Below, piece by piece: positions 1-8,594 of a stretch of 64,000 nucleotides of DNA (the first letter of the stretch is position 1; each line of letters starts with the position of its first letter). The DNA is from Acidobacteriota bacterium (GTDB lineage Bacteria > Acidobacteriota > Vicinamibacteria > Vicinamibacterales > UBA8438), in the NCBI GenBank assembly GCA_026708265.1, contig JAPOVI010000021.1:1-64000 (forward strand), read 5' to 3'. Position numbers and translations under genes: made by a program. The notes beneath the pieces are model-generated. The model searched no databases. It was given only the letters and a program-made list of their open reading frames with translations, and was not told the origin of the DNA.

Positions 1-758
1 CGGTCCGCGCGCTGGCGCGCCGGCTGGGCGTCGACGTGGCCCAGGTGCAGGGAACGGGCCCCGGCGGCGCGGTGACGCGGGCCGACGTGGAGCGCGCGGC
101 GCAGGCGCTCGCCGATGCCGGCCCCGCGGAGCCGCTCCGCGGCGTCCGCCGCGCGATGGCCGAGCGGATGGCGCGGGCCCACGCCGAGGTCGTCCCGGCG
201 GGCGTGACCGACGAGGCGGACGTCGACGCCTGGCCGGACGGGACGACCGTCCTGCTGCGGCTGATCCGGGCCGTCGTGGCGGGATGCCGGGCCGCCCCCG
301 CGCTCAACGCCTGGTTCGACGGCGAGCAGCTCACCCGCCGCGTGCTGCCCCGCATCGACCTCGGCGTGGCGGTCGACGTGGAGGAGAGCGGCCTGTTCGT
401 GCCCGTGATGCGCGACGTGGGCGGCCGCAGCCCGGACGACCTCGCGGCGGGCATCGCCCGCCTCAAGGAGGCGGTTCGCGCCCGCAGCATCCCGCCGGAG
501 GCGCTCCGCGGACAGACCATCACCCTGTCCAACTTCGGCTCGGTCGGCGGCCGGCACGCGGCGCTGGTCGTGGTGCCGCCGCAGGTCGCGATACTCGGTG
601 CCGGCCGGGCGGCGCCGCGGGTCGTCGCGGCCGGCGGCGAGCCCCGCGTCCACCGCGTCCTGCCCCTGTCGCTCACCTTCGACCACCGGGCCGTGACCGG
701 CGCCGAGGCCGCGCGCTTCCTCCGCGCGGTCGTCGCCGACCTCGAAGCGGACGAGTAG
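1..758 (+). CDS. 2-oxoacid dehydrogenase E2 acyltransferase, 3' part
   Basis: The gene enters from the left edge; the frame is open from base 3. The first visible residues (RALARRLGVDVAQVQGTG, then RADV) are the end of a peripheral subunit-binding domain, so the lipoyl domain and E1/E3-docking start lie outside the window. The rest is the catalytic acyltransferase domain, which moves the acyl group from lipoyl-lysine to CoA in a pyruvate or branched-chain dehydrogenase complex. The conserved TLSNFGSVGG and SLTFDHR segments are present. Oddity: the catalytic HxxxDG motif reads HRAVTG, so the usual Asp is Thr. A GTG at 36 is an internal codon, not a start. The peptidase gene begins 7 bases after the stop. 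The substrate cannot be decided from this fragment. Confidence 0.9.
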   Translation, partial: VRALARRLGVDVAQVQGTGPGGAVTRADVERAAQALADAGPAEPLRGVRRAMAERMARAHAEVVPAGVTDEADVDAWPDGTTVLLRLIRAVVAGCRAAPALNAWFDGEQLTRRVLPRIDLGVAVDVEESGLFVPVMRDVGGRSPDDLAAGIARLKEAVRARSIPPEALRGQTITLSNFGSVGGRHAALVVVPPQVAILGAGRAAPRVVAAGGEPRVHRVLPLSLTFDHRAVTGAEAARFLRAVVADLEADE

Positions 759-765
759 GAATCTG

Positions 766-2349
766 ATGCCACCGCCCCCTCTCCGCGGCGTTCGGCTGGT
801 CGCAGCGATGGTGCTGCTGGGCGCCGCGCTATCGTCCGCGCAGTCGCCCGACTCTGCGACGGTCGCGGCCATCCGCGAGGAAGGCTTCGAGCGATCGCAG
901 GTGATGGACCTCGTCGGCTGGTTGAGCGACGTCTACGGCCCACGAGTCACCGGCACGCCGGCCATCGAGGAGGCCCGGGAGTGGGCGGCGGGCCGCTTGC
1001 GCGCGTGGGGGGTGGAGAACGTCCGCGAAGAGCGCTTCGCCTTCGGCCGGGGCTGGTCGCTGGTCCGCTTCCACGCCCACATGGTCGAGCCGCAGGTCAT
1101 GCCGATCATCGGCCACCCGCGCGCGTGGAGCCCGAGCACCGCCGGGACGGTCCAGGCCGACGTGGTGCGGGTCGACATCACCCGCCGCGGCGACCTCGAT
1201 CGCTACCGCGGCACGCTCCGCGGCAAGATCGTGCTGCCGCAGCCGGCCCGGGCGGTGCCGCTTCTCGAGGGCGACATCGTGCTGCGCATGGACGACGAGC
1301 TGCTGGCGGCCGCGCGCCGACCGGTCCGGAGTCCGCTGGCACTGCCAGCCCGGCACCGCGCCGGCCGCCCGTCGATCCGGGAGCTGACCGAGGCCTTCTA
1401 CGCGGAGGAGGGCGTCGTGGCGGTCCTCGAGCGGGGGAGCGCCGCCGTCGTCGTCTCCGGGGCGCCGAGCGGCAGCGACCTCGACTGGCCCACGCAGCGC
1501 ACCGACGGCGGCACGGTGTTCCCGGGCCTGGGAGGCTCGCGCGACCCGCGCGCGCCGCGCGTCGTGCCGTCGGCCACCATCGCGGTCGAGCACTACAACC
1601 GCATGGTGCGCATCCTGGAGCGGGGCCTCCCCGTCCGCGTGGAGCTGCACATCGCCACGCGCTTCCACGACGAGGACGCGCGGCCGAACGGCTTCAACCT
1701 GCTGGGCGAGATCCCGGGCACGGACCGCGCGGACGAGGTGGTGCTGCTCGGCGCCCACTTCGACGCGACGCCGGGCGCGACCGGGGCCACCGACAACGCG
1801 GCCGGGGTGGCCGCGATGATGGAGGCGCTGCGCATCCTGCGGGCGGTCGGAGCGGCGCCCCGGCGGACGATCCGCATCGCGCTCTGGGGCGGCGAGGAGC
1901 AGGGGCTGCTGGGCTCGCGCGCCTACGCCCGAGCCCACTACGGCGACCCGGACACGCGGCGCCGGCTGCCGGCCCACCGGGAGCTCTCGGCCTACTACAA
2001 CCTCGACAACGGCGCCGGCCGCATCCGCGGCATCTGGTTGCAGGGGAACCGCCGCATCGCGCCGATCTTCGAGGTATGGATGCGGGAGCTGGCGGACCTC
2101 GGCGTGACCACCATCGGCCGCCGCTCGACGCGAGGCACCGACCACGTGCCCTTCGACCGGCTGGGCCTGCCCGCCTTCCAGTTCATGCAGGATCGCCTGG
2201 AGTACAACTCCCGCACCCACCACTCCAACATGGACTTCTACGATCGCGTGCCCGCCGCCGACGTCATGCAGATGGCCGTCGTCGCGGCCGTGTTCGCCTA
2301 CAACACCGCCATGCTCGACGAGCGGCTGCCGCGCAAGACGGGACGGTAG
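766..2349 (+). CDS. Secreted M28-family zinc aminopeptidase
   Basis: A 527-residue secreted metallopeptidase. Residues 1-26 form a signal peptide ending SSAQS. A protease-associated-like region (about 130-270) is followed by the M28 catalytic domain. The five expected zinc ligands are visible: His in GAHFDATPG (about 330), Asp in ATDNAAG (about 344), the Glu pair in WGGEEQGLLG (about 378), Asp in YYNLDNGAG (about 412) and His in THHSNMD (about 485). M28 enzymes of this layout act as periplasmic or extracellular aminopeptidases or carboxypeptidases; the exact substrate is unknown. It starts 7 bases after the E2 gene and may be transcribed with it, although the functions are unrelated. Confidence 0.9.
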   Translation: MPPPPLRGVRLVAAMVLLGAALSSAQSPDSATVAAIREEGFERSQVMDLVGWLSDVYGPRVTGTPAIEEAREWAAGRLRAWGVENVREERFAFGRGWSLVRFHAHMVEPQVMPIIGHPRAWSPSTAGTVQADVVRVDITRRGDLDRYRGTLRGKIVLPQPARAVPLLEGDIVLRMDDELLAAARRPVRSPLALPARHRAGRPSIRELTEAFYAEEGVVAVLERGSAAVVVSGAPSGSDLDWPTQRTDGGTVFPGLGGSRDPRAPRVVPSATIAVEHYNRMVRILERGLPVRVELHIATRFHDEDARPNGFNLLGEIPGTDRADEVVLLGAHFDATPGATGATDNAAGVAAMMEALRILRAVGAAPRRTIRIALWGGEEQGLLGSRAYARAHYGDPDTRRRLPAHRELSAYYNLDNGAGRIRGIWLQGNRRIAPIFEVWMRELADLGVTTIGRRSTRGTDHVPFDRLGLPAFQFMQDRLEYNSRTHHSNMDFYDRVPAADVMQMAVVAAVFAYNTAMLDERLPRKTGR

Positions 2350-2397
2350 GCGGGTCTCTTCCTCTTGCGTTCTCGAAGGCCATGCGTTACTGTGCGC

Positions 2398-2425
2398 TTA
2401 AGCATATATACACACAATATTCCAA
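2398..2425 (+). promoter_or_regulatory. AT-rich block, likely promoter/operator of the RHH-PIN pair
   Basis: The stretch around 2400-2425 (gcatatatacacacaatatt) is by far the most AT-rich in this neighbourhood and lies 13-40 bases before the antitoxin start. It contains TATATA and AATATT, which could serve as a -10 element and as an operator half-site for the ribbon-helix-helix protein. No convincing -35 box at standard spacing was found, so the exact promoter is uncertain. Confidence 0.35.
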
Positions 2426-2437
2426 AAGACCTGACTT

Positions 2438-2677
2438 ATGAGCACCCGCTGGAGCCTCGTTGTCTCCGATGCAACCGACCGCAGCCTTCGCAGCTACCTC
2501 GCCCGAACGGGCGGCCGGAAGGGCGACCTCTCCCGATTCGTCGACCGCGCCGTCCGGCAGGCGATCTTCTGGGAGACCCTCGAATCGGTCTGGGAGCGAA
2601 ACGGGAACCTCTCGGCCGCGGAAGCGCAGGCCCTCGCCGACGACGCGGTCGCGCAAGCTCGCGCGGATCGTGCTTGA
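2438..2677 (+). CDS. Ribbon-helix-helix antitoxin
   Basis: A 79-residue protein. The N-terminus (STRWSLVVSDATDRSLRSYL) has the alternating pattern of a ribbon-helix-helix beta strand followed by the first helix, and GDLSRFVDRAVRQ matches the second helix of RHH antitoxins that accompany COG1569-type PIN toxins. The C-terminal part (about 50-79) would be the toxin-binding tail. The stop codon overlaps the start of the PIN gene by 8 bases, the usual arrangement of a toxin-antitoxin pair, so it probably neutralises the PIN RNase and represses its own promoter. Confidence 0.8.
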   Translation: MSTRWSLVVSDATDRSLRSYLARTGGRKGDLSRFVDRAVRQAIFWETLESVWERNGNLSAAEAQALADDAVAQARADRA

Positions 2678-3083
2678 CACGAACATTCTCGTCAGTGCCC
2701 TGATCTCGCGAGACGGTGCGCCCGGCCGTGTCCTGGCTTTGGTCAAGCGGCTGGGCCTGACGCTCGCAACCTCCGAGGCGCAGCTCGACGAGCTGCGGAG
2801 CGTCGTGCGTCGCGACCACCTGCGCTCCTACTTGCGCCCCCAGGAAGCAGAGGACTTGATCAACAACCTCGAGGCGGTGGGTGAAGTCGTCAGGCACCTG
2901 CCCGACCTCAACGCCTCACCGGACCCTGACGACAATTCGATCCTGGCCACCGCGATTGCTGGACGAGCGGACCTGATCGTCTCCGGTGACAAGAAGCACA
3001 TGCTGGCGCTCGGAGACATCGACGGCATCCCGATCGTCACCGCCGCCGTTGCAGTAGACCGACTACGCCGCCAGCAGCACTGA
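2670..3083 (+). CDS. PIN-domain toxin (putative RNase)
   Basis: About 137 residues. PIN-domain acidic residues are present: the Asp of LDTNILVSAL at the very N-terminus, Glu in SEAQLDEL, and the DPDDNSILATA segment with Asp in AGRADLIVSGD. The family (COG1569-like) are Mg2+-dependent RNases acting as toxins. The start is chosen as GTG at 2670, because no other ATG, GTG or TTG lies between the upstream stop-free region and the first conserved Asp; an ATG at 2460 would overlap the whole antitoxin gene. This leaves only one residue before the Asp, shorter than usual, so translation may depend on coupling with the antitoxin gene. Confidence 0.8.
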   Translation: MLDTNILVSALISRDGAPGRVLALVKRLGLTLATSEAQLDELRSVVRRDHLRSYLRPQEAEDLINNLEAVGEVVRHLPDLNASPDPDDNSILATAIAGRADLIVSGDKKHMLALGDIDGIPIVTAAVAVDRLRRQQH

Positions 3084-3086
3084 TCC

Positions 3087-4091
3087 TTAGGGCTTGCGGT
3101 CCCGATGACCGATCGGCGGCCCGGCGGGCAGGTTGTGGGCGGCGGTCGCCGTCCGCCAGTGGGTGGCCTGCTGGGCATCCTCGCGGTAGATCAGCGTCTC
3201 CGGGGCGTTGGCCCGGCACAGCGTCTCAGCGTACTCGATGAGCGCGTCCATGTTCGGCCCGTGCCGTCTTCGGTTGCCCGCCAGGCCGCGCGCGGTCAGT
3301 GCCTCGCGGATACGGCCCGCCTCGACCTCCGTCCGCCGATGGACTCCTCCCGCCGTCCTGGTCTCGATCCGCAGGTAGGTGCCGGCCGTCCGTATCGCCA
3401 GCTCTGCGTAGAGTGCCGCCCGGATCGCCTTCTCCCCTCGCACACCGAGCGTGTCGAGCCGCTGCCGCTCCACGGCGGGGATTCCTCGCAACCGCGCGTC
3501 GGCGTCGAAGGCGATCTCCGCGCGGCCCTCGCTCCAACTGCGCGCCGCCCACTCGGCCACACCCCGCGGGTGTGCGTTCACCGCGATCTCCACGCTCGCC
3601 GGGTCGTGCTCGGAGCCTTGCACGAGGTCGTAGACGTCGCGGCTCAGATTCCGCTCGGCACGGGCGATCTTGCCCCACAGTATCTGCACGTTCGAGTGGA
3701 CCGTCTCCTCCCGGCCCTCGAGCGCCAGCCGAGTCTGGCCGCCGGGAGGCTGGACGGTGTGCGCCCAGAGATCGAGGCCTTGGCTTCCGAACCGCACCTG
3801 GTACATCCGTAGGCTCTGGTAGTACTCCGGCCGACCGCCGAGCTCCCTCATGCGGTGCTCGAACCGGCTCTCGACCGGGTTCTCGAGCCGGTGCAGCGTC
3901 AGCGTTTCCGGCAGCGTCAGGTCCACGTCATAGCTGATGCGGTGTCCCCAGCGTGCGGCCAGGACCGTCCCGCCGCCGATCTGGTATTCCGCGCCCCCGA
4001 CCTCGGCCAGGCTCTCCCGTATCGCGTCGCGTGTCCGCAGCCACAGTCCCCGCGCCGGCTCCGGCAGTGCAAGCAGCTTCGTCACGCTCAT
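3087..4091 (-). CDS. AbiEii/DUF1814-type nucleotidyltransferase, toxin-like
   Basis: A 334-residue protein with the nucleotidyltransferase signature of the AbiEii/DUF1814 family: QIGGGTVLAARWGHR at about 37-51, then RISYDVDL, giving the GG(T) and RxSxDxD pattern with acidic metal ligands at about D55 and D57. AbiEii proteins are toxins of type IV abortive-infection systems that modify tRNA or other targets. The start ATG at 4091 overlaps the stop of the upstream gene (ATGA), so translation is coupled. The partner is not a recognisable AbiEi antitoxin. The first ~28 and last ~115 residues are similar to the protein at 55921-56355, which lacks the nucleotidyltransferase core. It is convergent with the PIN gene, 3 bases apart. 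Confidence 0.75.
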   Translation of the reverse strand: MSVTKLLALPEPARGLWLRTRDAIRESLAEVGGAEYQIGGGTVLAARWGHRISYDVDLTLPETLTLHRLENPVESRFEHRMRELGGRPEYYQSLRMYQVRFGSQGLDLWAHTVQPPGGQTRLALEGREETVHSNVQILWGKIARAERNLSRDVYDLVQGSEHDPASVEIAVNAHPRGVAEWAARSWSEGRAEIAFDADARLRGIPAVERQRLDTLGVRGEKAIRAALYAELAIRTAGTYLRIETRTAGGVHRRTEVEAGRIREALTARGLAGNRRRHGPNMDALIEYAETLCRANAPETLIYREDAQQATHWRTATAAHNLPAGPPIGHRDRKP

Positions 4092-4630
4092 CCCGCTACC
4101 GTCGGCGGTCTCTTCGCCAAGCGGTTGAGTCCCCGTGCCCAGCGGCACCGCGCGAGGCCAGCGCGATGAAGCGCTCCCGCCAGCTCCCGGAACGTGTAGA
4201 CCTCGTCCGCCCAGCCGCAGACGATCTCCTCCCAGGACGCCTCCCGGATCCACGCATCCAGGATGTGCCGTTGCCTCTCGGTCGGGCGGTTCGCCCGGAT
4301 GGCCGCGTAGAACTCCCCTGACGTCGCGTGCTCGGCCCAGCCTGCGCAACTGCTGGCGAGGCGCGCGCCTATCGTCCCGCTATGCTGCCGGATCTCCTCC
4401 GGGCGGGCGCGGGGCCGGATCGCGGCCCGTTCGCGCGGTGTGGGGCGACGGTCGCTGAAGCACGCGGCCGGCCGCAGCTCGTCATACGGCGGGCGGTCCC
4501 AGTTGAGCTCCCGCCCTCGCTCGCGCCGCTCGTTCTCCGCCCACAGCCCGTAGTCGGCGACCGTTCGCGCCTGCCTCTCGCCGGCTCCCATCCGTTCGCC
4601 TCCGGCCGGCCCTCGGTCAAGCCCGGCCAT
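4088..4630 (-). CDS. Unknown partner of the AbiEii-like protein, candidate antitoxin
   Basis: A protein of about 180 residues with no family I recognise. Residues 1-85 are Arg/Glu-rich and of low similarity to anything here. The C-terminal ~80 residues are clearly related to the product of 55484-55924: both have the series SCAGW, SEFY or GEFY, a QR(H/A)IL turn, and LVAALHRAGH/LAGALHRAGL followed by a Cys-Arg and RLN. Both genes sit directly upstream of, and ATGA-overlap with, an AbiEii-related gene. This conserved pairing suggests an antitoxin or adaptor, which is inference. The start at 4630 is uncertain, as no clear ribosome-binding site is visible; the ATG at residue 14 is an alternative. 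Confidence 0.6.
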   Translation of the reverse strand: MAGLDRGPAGGERMGAGERQARTVADYGLWAENERRERGRELNWDRPPYDELRPAACFSDRRPTPRERAAIRPRARPEEIRQHSGTIGARLASSCAGWAEHATSGEFYAAIRANRPTERQRHILDAWIREASWEEIVCGWADEVYTFRELAGALHRAGLARCRWARGLNRLAKRPPTVAG

Positions 4631-4974
4631 GCCATCGTAGCGCCTGGATACGCTCCGGATCCGGGACGTCTCGGGGCGACGGCGAGTCGCACGAGCCGAT
4701 CCCGTGCGCGGCCGATCCGCAATGTGTGCCGCCGGCTCGTGTCGTCAGCCTCGTGGTGGCGGCCGCGTGCCACGCCGGGAGCGAGCGAGCCGAGGTCGCT
4801 CTGATAGCATCGGCATGACGGGGTACGGACCTGCCGAGACCCCCGATCTCGAATGAGCCCGTTACGAGGTGGATCATCAGCACGGTGGTCACGGCGGGCG
4901 CTGTCCCGGATGGGCAGGATGAGGACGAGCGCAGGCGGCTCGCGCGGCACGACGCAGACTGCGAGGTAGTTCAG
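4631..4974. other. Intergenic region between divergent genes
   Basis: 344 bases between the AbiEii-like operon (minus) and the LVIVD gene (plus), so both promoters should lie here. A GAGGT ribosome-binding site at 4963-4967 precedes the ATG at 4975. A 91-codon minus-strand frame (4617-4892) has no recognisable domain and was not called. I found no convincing -35/-10 pair. Confidence 0.4.
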
Positions 4975-7155
4975 ATGTCCCTGCACACGCTGTTCCGACG
5001 GACCGCACTGGTGGCCGCTGTCCTGCTCGTTCCCGCGGGCGCGTTCGCGCAGGCCGAGGCCGAGCGGGAATCGCCGGCGCCCGACACCCTCACCGTCTCG
5101 CCCGAGGAGCTCACGCTGACGGCCGGTGAGACCGCGCGCATCAGCGCCGCGGTGCTCGACGGCGACGGGAACGAGGTCGAGGCCGAGGTTCTCTATCTGC
5201 CGCTCTACGGGCAGTACTGGAATCTGGAGGAACGCACCTGGGGCTTCAACATCTTCACGGTATCGCCCGACGGCCGCGTCTCGACGGTCCGTCCGGGCGA
5301 GTACGCCGTGCTGGTGCGGGTGGTGGGCAGGGCGAGCGGTGCATCGGCGGGAGACTCGGACGCGGGCGGCTACCTGCAGCGGCGCGTGCCGCTCACCATC
5401 CTCCCACGGCCGGCGGCGTCGATCGTGCTGAACGCGCCGGGGCCCTTCTATGCCGGCACCGAGGTGACGCTCGAGGCGACGCCCCTCGATGACGACGGAG
5501 CGTTCGCCGACGACGTCGAGGTCGAGTGGAGCACCTCGGACGCCTCGATCGCGATGCCGATCGGGCAGCCTCCGGCCAACCAGCGGACCACCCGCCGGGG
5601 CGTGCTGGCGCTCGGCGCGCCGGGCCGGGTCGCGGTCACGGCGGTCGCCGGCGGAGCGACGGCGGAGATGACGCTCGACGTGGAGCCGAATCCGGCCGCC
5701 CGCATCACGCTGACCCCCGACCGCAGCACCGCCCGGACGGGGGACGTGACGCGCCTGACCGCCACGGTGACGGACGCCGACGGGCGCTCGCTCGACGGCG
5801 TTCCGGTCGCCTTCAGCGTGTCGTCGATCACCGACGCGATGGTCAGCGGCGGACCGTCGTCGGGCCTGATCATGCAGGACGGGCGCTTCGTCGCCGACCT
5901 GCCGGGGGCCTATACCGTCGTGGCCCGCACCGGCGCGGTGACGGCCTCCGCGCTGATCCGGGCCGTCGAGCGCGGCGCGCGGCGGCCCATCGAGCTGGTA
6001 GGGCATGGTCGGGTCAGCGACCGCGCCACGACCGATCTCTGGGTGTGGGAAGCGCCCAACGGGCGCGACTACGCCCTGACCGGCACCCACAGCGCCGGCG
6101 GCCACGCCTACGTCTGGGACGTGACCGACCCCGCGAACCTCCACGTCGTCGACGTCGTGCGCGTGGACGCCCGCTCCGTGAACGACGTCAAGGTATCCGA
6201 GGACGGAACGACGGCCGTGATCTCCCGCGAGGGCGCCTCCAACCGCCGGAACGGGCTGGTCATCCTCGACGTGTCCGATCCCGAGGTCGGCGTCCGGAAG
6301 CTGGCCGAGTACGACGAGCGGCTGACGGGCGGCGTCCACAACACGTTCATTCACGACGGGCACGTGTACGCCCTCTCCGCCGCCCGGCGCTACGACATCA
6401 TCAGCATCGAGGATCCGGCGGCCCCCCGGCGGGTCGGGAGCTTCGCGCTCGACAACCCGGCCCGCTCGATCCACGACGTCGTGGTCCGGGACGGCGTCGC
6501 CTACTCCGCGAACTGGACGGACGGGGTGGCGGTGGTCGACGTCGGCGGGGCCGGCAAGGGCGGGAGCCCGCAGGAACCGAGGCTCATCGGGCAGTTCCCG
6601 TTCCCGACCGGCTGGAACCACTCCGTCTACCCGTACCGGAGCGCGTCGACCGGCAAGTTCTACATCTTCGCCGGCGACGAAGCGGCGCGCAGCGGCCCCA
6701 ACTACAGCCCGGAGTCGGCCATCGGCACCGGGACGCCCGGCTACGAGAACGAGCCCCATCGCTGGCGCGGCTGGGTCCACATCCTGGAGTGGGACGAGAA
6801 CTTCGAGTCGCCGCCGCGCCTGGTCGCCCGCTACGAGGTCCCGGAAGCCGGCAGCCACAACATCTGGGTCGAGGACGACGTGATGTACGTCGCGTTCTAC
6901 AACGGCGGCCTGCGGGTGGTGGACGTCTCCGGAGAGCTGCTCGGCAACCTCTACCGCCAGGGCCGCGAGATCGCGCGCTTCCTGCCGCTCGACCCCGAGG
7001 GCTTCGTCCCCAACGCGGCGCTGGTCTTCGGGGCCCAGCCGCACAAGGGGACGGTCTTCTTCGCGGACATGAACTCCGGCCTCTGGGCCGTGCGCCTCGG
7101 GGAGCTCACGGGCGAGGAGACGACGGACCGACCGCCGCGTTCGCCGCACCCGTAG
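4975..7155 (+). CDS. Secreted Ig-like/LVIVD beta-propeller protein
   Basis: A 726-residue exported protein. Signal peptide at 1-26 (LVPAGAFAQ). Residues about 35-330 form two or three Ig-like beta-sandwich domains, rich in LTVSPEELTLTAGETARI-type repeats. Residues about 335-715 carry LVIVD-type repeats (LVILDVSDPEVG, YDIISIEDPAAPRRVG, GVAVVDVGG, LRVVDVSGELLG), which form a beta-propeller of unknown ligand. Start chosen at ATG 4975, with GAGGT 7 bases upstream and a proper signal peptide directly after; an in-frame GTG at 4885 would add 30 hydrophilic residues before the signal. Likely an extracellular or cell-surface binding protein. A double hairpin follows the stop. Confidence 0.75.
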   Translation: MSLHTLFRRTALVAAVLLVPAGAFAQAEAERESPAPDTLTVSPEELTLTAGETARISAAVLDGDGNEVEAEVLYLPLYGQYWNLEERTWGFNIFTVSPDGRVSTVRPGEYAVLVRVVGRASGASAGDSDAGGYLQRRVPLTILPRPAASIVLNAPGPFYAGTEVTLEATPLDDDGAFADDVEVEWSTSDASIAMPIGQPPANQRTTRRGVLALGAPGRVAVTAVAGGATAEMTLDVEPNPAARITLTPDRSTARTGDVTRLTATVTDADGRSLDGVPVAFSVSSITDAMVSGGPSSGLIMQDGRFVADLPGAYTVVARTGAVTASALIRAVERGARRPIELVGHGRVSDRATTDLWVWEAPNGRDYALTGTHSAGGHAYVWDVTDPANLHVVDVVRVDARSVNDVKVSEDGTTAVISREGASNRRNGLVILDVSDPEVGVRKLAEYDERLTGGVHNTFIHDGHVYALSAARRYDIISIEDPAAPRRVGSFALDNPARSIHDVVVRDGVAYSANWTDGVAVVDVGGAGKGGSPQEPRLIGQFPFPTGWNHSVYPYRSASTGKFYIFAGDEAARSGPNYSPESAIGTGTPGYENEPHRWRGWVHILEWDENFESPPRLVARYEVPEAGSHNIWVEDDVMYVAFYNGGLRVVDVSGELLGNLYRQGREIARFLPLDPEGFVPNAALVFGAQPHKGTVFFADMNSGLWAVRLGELTGEETTDRPPRSPHP

Positions 7156-7165
7156 CCGAGGAGTC

Positions 7166-7236
7166 GCGGCGGGCGGCGCGAAAGGTGCGCCGCCGCCGCG
7201 TAGCGGGCCCCTTCGGGATGGCCACCCGGGGGCCCG
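7166..7236. terminator. Double GC hairpin after the LVIVD gene
   Basis: Two stem-loops follow the stop by 10 bases. The first pairs GCGGCGGGCGGCGC (7166-7179) with GCGCCGCCGCCGC (7187-7199) with one bulge; the second pairs CGGGCCCC (7204-7211) with GGGGCCCG (7229-7236). No T-run follows, so this is either a terminator of the GC-rich type or an RNA 3'-end stabiliser. Confidence 0.6.
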
Positions 7237-7251
7237 GACCGCCGTGAGTCG

Positions 7252-8487
7252 ATGCGCCGCCCCTTCTTCTACGGCTGGATCGTGCTCGGCGCCGGCGCCG
7301 CCTGCTACGGCTTCGGCATCTCGCCGGCGTACTACGGCTGGGGCACCCTCGCCCCGGTCATCGCCGGCGACCTCGGGCTCGACCGCGGCGACGTGGGCGG
7401 GGTGTTCGGGCTCTTCAACGTCCTGCACCAGTGCGTGGGCCTCCTGGTCGGCGTCGCGGTCGCCCGCCTCGGGCTGCGCCCGGTGATGGCCGCGGGCTCC
7501 GTGGTGACGGCGCTCGGGATGCTCTACCTCGCCGGGGCGCAGTCCGTTCTCGACTGCTACGTCGGGTTCTCGCTGCTCGCCGGGCTCGGCGTCGGGTGCT
7601 CGACCCTCGTCCCGTGCCAGACGCTGGCCCAGAACTGGTTCCTCCGGCGGCGCGCTCTGGCGATCGGCGTCACGCTCACGGCGGGGGCGGTGGTCGGGGC
7701 GGCCGTGCCGCCCGCCGCGGTCGCGATCGGCGACTGGCGGGAGGCGTGGCGCGCGGGGGCGGTGGTGGCGGCGGTGGTGGCCCTGGTGGCTGTCCTCTTC
7801 GTGCGGGACACCCCGGAGCAGGTGGGACAGAACCGCGACGGCGCGCCGCCGGAGCGACTTCCCGCGGATGCCGCACCGCGCGCCGCGGACGCGCGGGAGT
7901 GGCGCGCGGCGCAGGCCGTCCGGACGCCGCAGTTCGGCTTGCTGCTCGGGTGCAGCGTCGCCTACTCGGTGACCTGGAGCGCCCTGGTGGCGCACCTGCT
8001 GCTGCACCTCGACGACGCCGGCTACGGGTGGCCGGCCGTCGGCTTGGCCGTCTCCGCGATGATCCTGTGCAGCAGCGCGGGCCGGCTGCTCGGCGCCGCC
8101 GGCGACTGGCTGCCCGCGCAGCACGTGCTGGCGGTGGCGCTGGCCCTCGAGGGGCTCGGGGCGGGGCTGGTCCTGGCTCCGGCTTCGGCCGGCGTCGTCT
8201 GGGTCGCAGTCGCGCTCGTCGGACTCGGCTTCGGCGTCGCCTACACGAGCGTGCCGGTGGTTCTCTCGCACTTCTTCGGGCGGCGGCCGTTCGCGGTCAC
8301 GGCGGGCCTGCGGCTCACCGTGACCGGCGCCCTCGCCAGCCTCGGGCCGTGGCTGAGCGGCGAGCTGTTCGACGCGACCGGCGCCTACACCGCGCCCTTC
8401 CTGGGCCTGATGGCGCTGAGTCTGGCCGGCGCGGCGTGCGCGGCCGTCCTGCGGCATCCGGGGGCGCCCCCCGCGCCGCCGGCTTGA
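7252..8487 (+). CDS. MFS transporter
   Basis: A 411-residue membrane protein with about 12 hydrophobic segments and a central hydrophilic loop (about 185-220), the Major Facilitator layout. The N-terminus (FYGWIVLGAGAACYGFG) is typical of the monocarboxylate/oxalate-formate-like MFS branch. No substrate residues can be assigned. Starts at ATG 7252 just after the double hairpin; a GTG 8 bases earlier is in a different frame. The next gene starts 107 bases downstream with its own strong ribosome-binding site. Confidence 0.85.
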   Translation: MRRPFFYGWIVLGAGAACYGFGISPAYYGWGTLAPVIAGDLGLDRGDVGGVFGLFNVLHQCVGLLVGVAVARLGLRPVMAAGSVVTALGMLYLAGAQSVLDCYVGFSLLAGLGVGCSTLVPCQTLAQNWFLRRRALAIGVTLTAGAVVGAAVPPAAVAIGDWREAWRAGAVVAAVVALVAVLFVRDTPEQVGQNRDGAPPERLPADAAPRAADAREWRAAQAVRTPQFGLLLGCSVAYSVTWSALVAHLLLHLDDAGYGWPAVGLAVSAMILCSSAGRLLGAAGDWLPAQHVLAVALALEGLGAGLVLAPASAGVVWVAVALVGLGFGVAYTSVPVVLSHFFGRRPFAVTAGLRLTVTGALASLGPWLSGELFDATGAYTAPFLGLMALSLAGAACAAVLRHPGAPPAPPA

Positions 8488-8594
8488 AAACCGGCCGCCC
8501 CGCGCGGTACCGTGCGCGAGGGCGCGCGTCCTGCGCTGCGACGGCCGCGGGACGCGGCGGCGAGCCGGAGGCTGCGCCCGACAAGGAGGTCCTG

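Noticed and set aside
2460..2669. Longer PIN toxin start at ATG 2460
   Set aside because: It would overlap the entire antitoxin gene, and its first 70 residues have no similarity to PIN proteins.
4617..4892. 91-codon minus-strand frame upstream of the AbiEii-type operon
   Set aside because: No domain, no ribosome-binding site, and it overlaps the start region of the partner gene.
4369..8457. 1362-codon minus-strand open frame
   Set aside because: Antisense to the LVIVD and MFS genes, low-complexity composition, and no recognisable motif; a by-product of high GC third positions.
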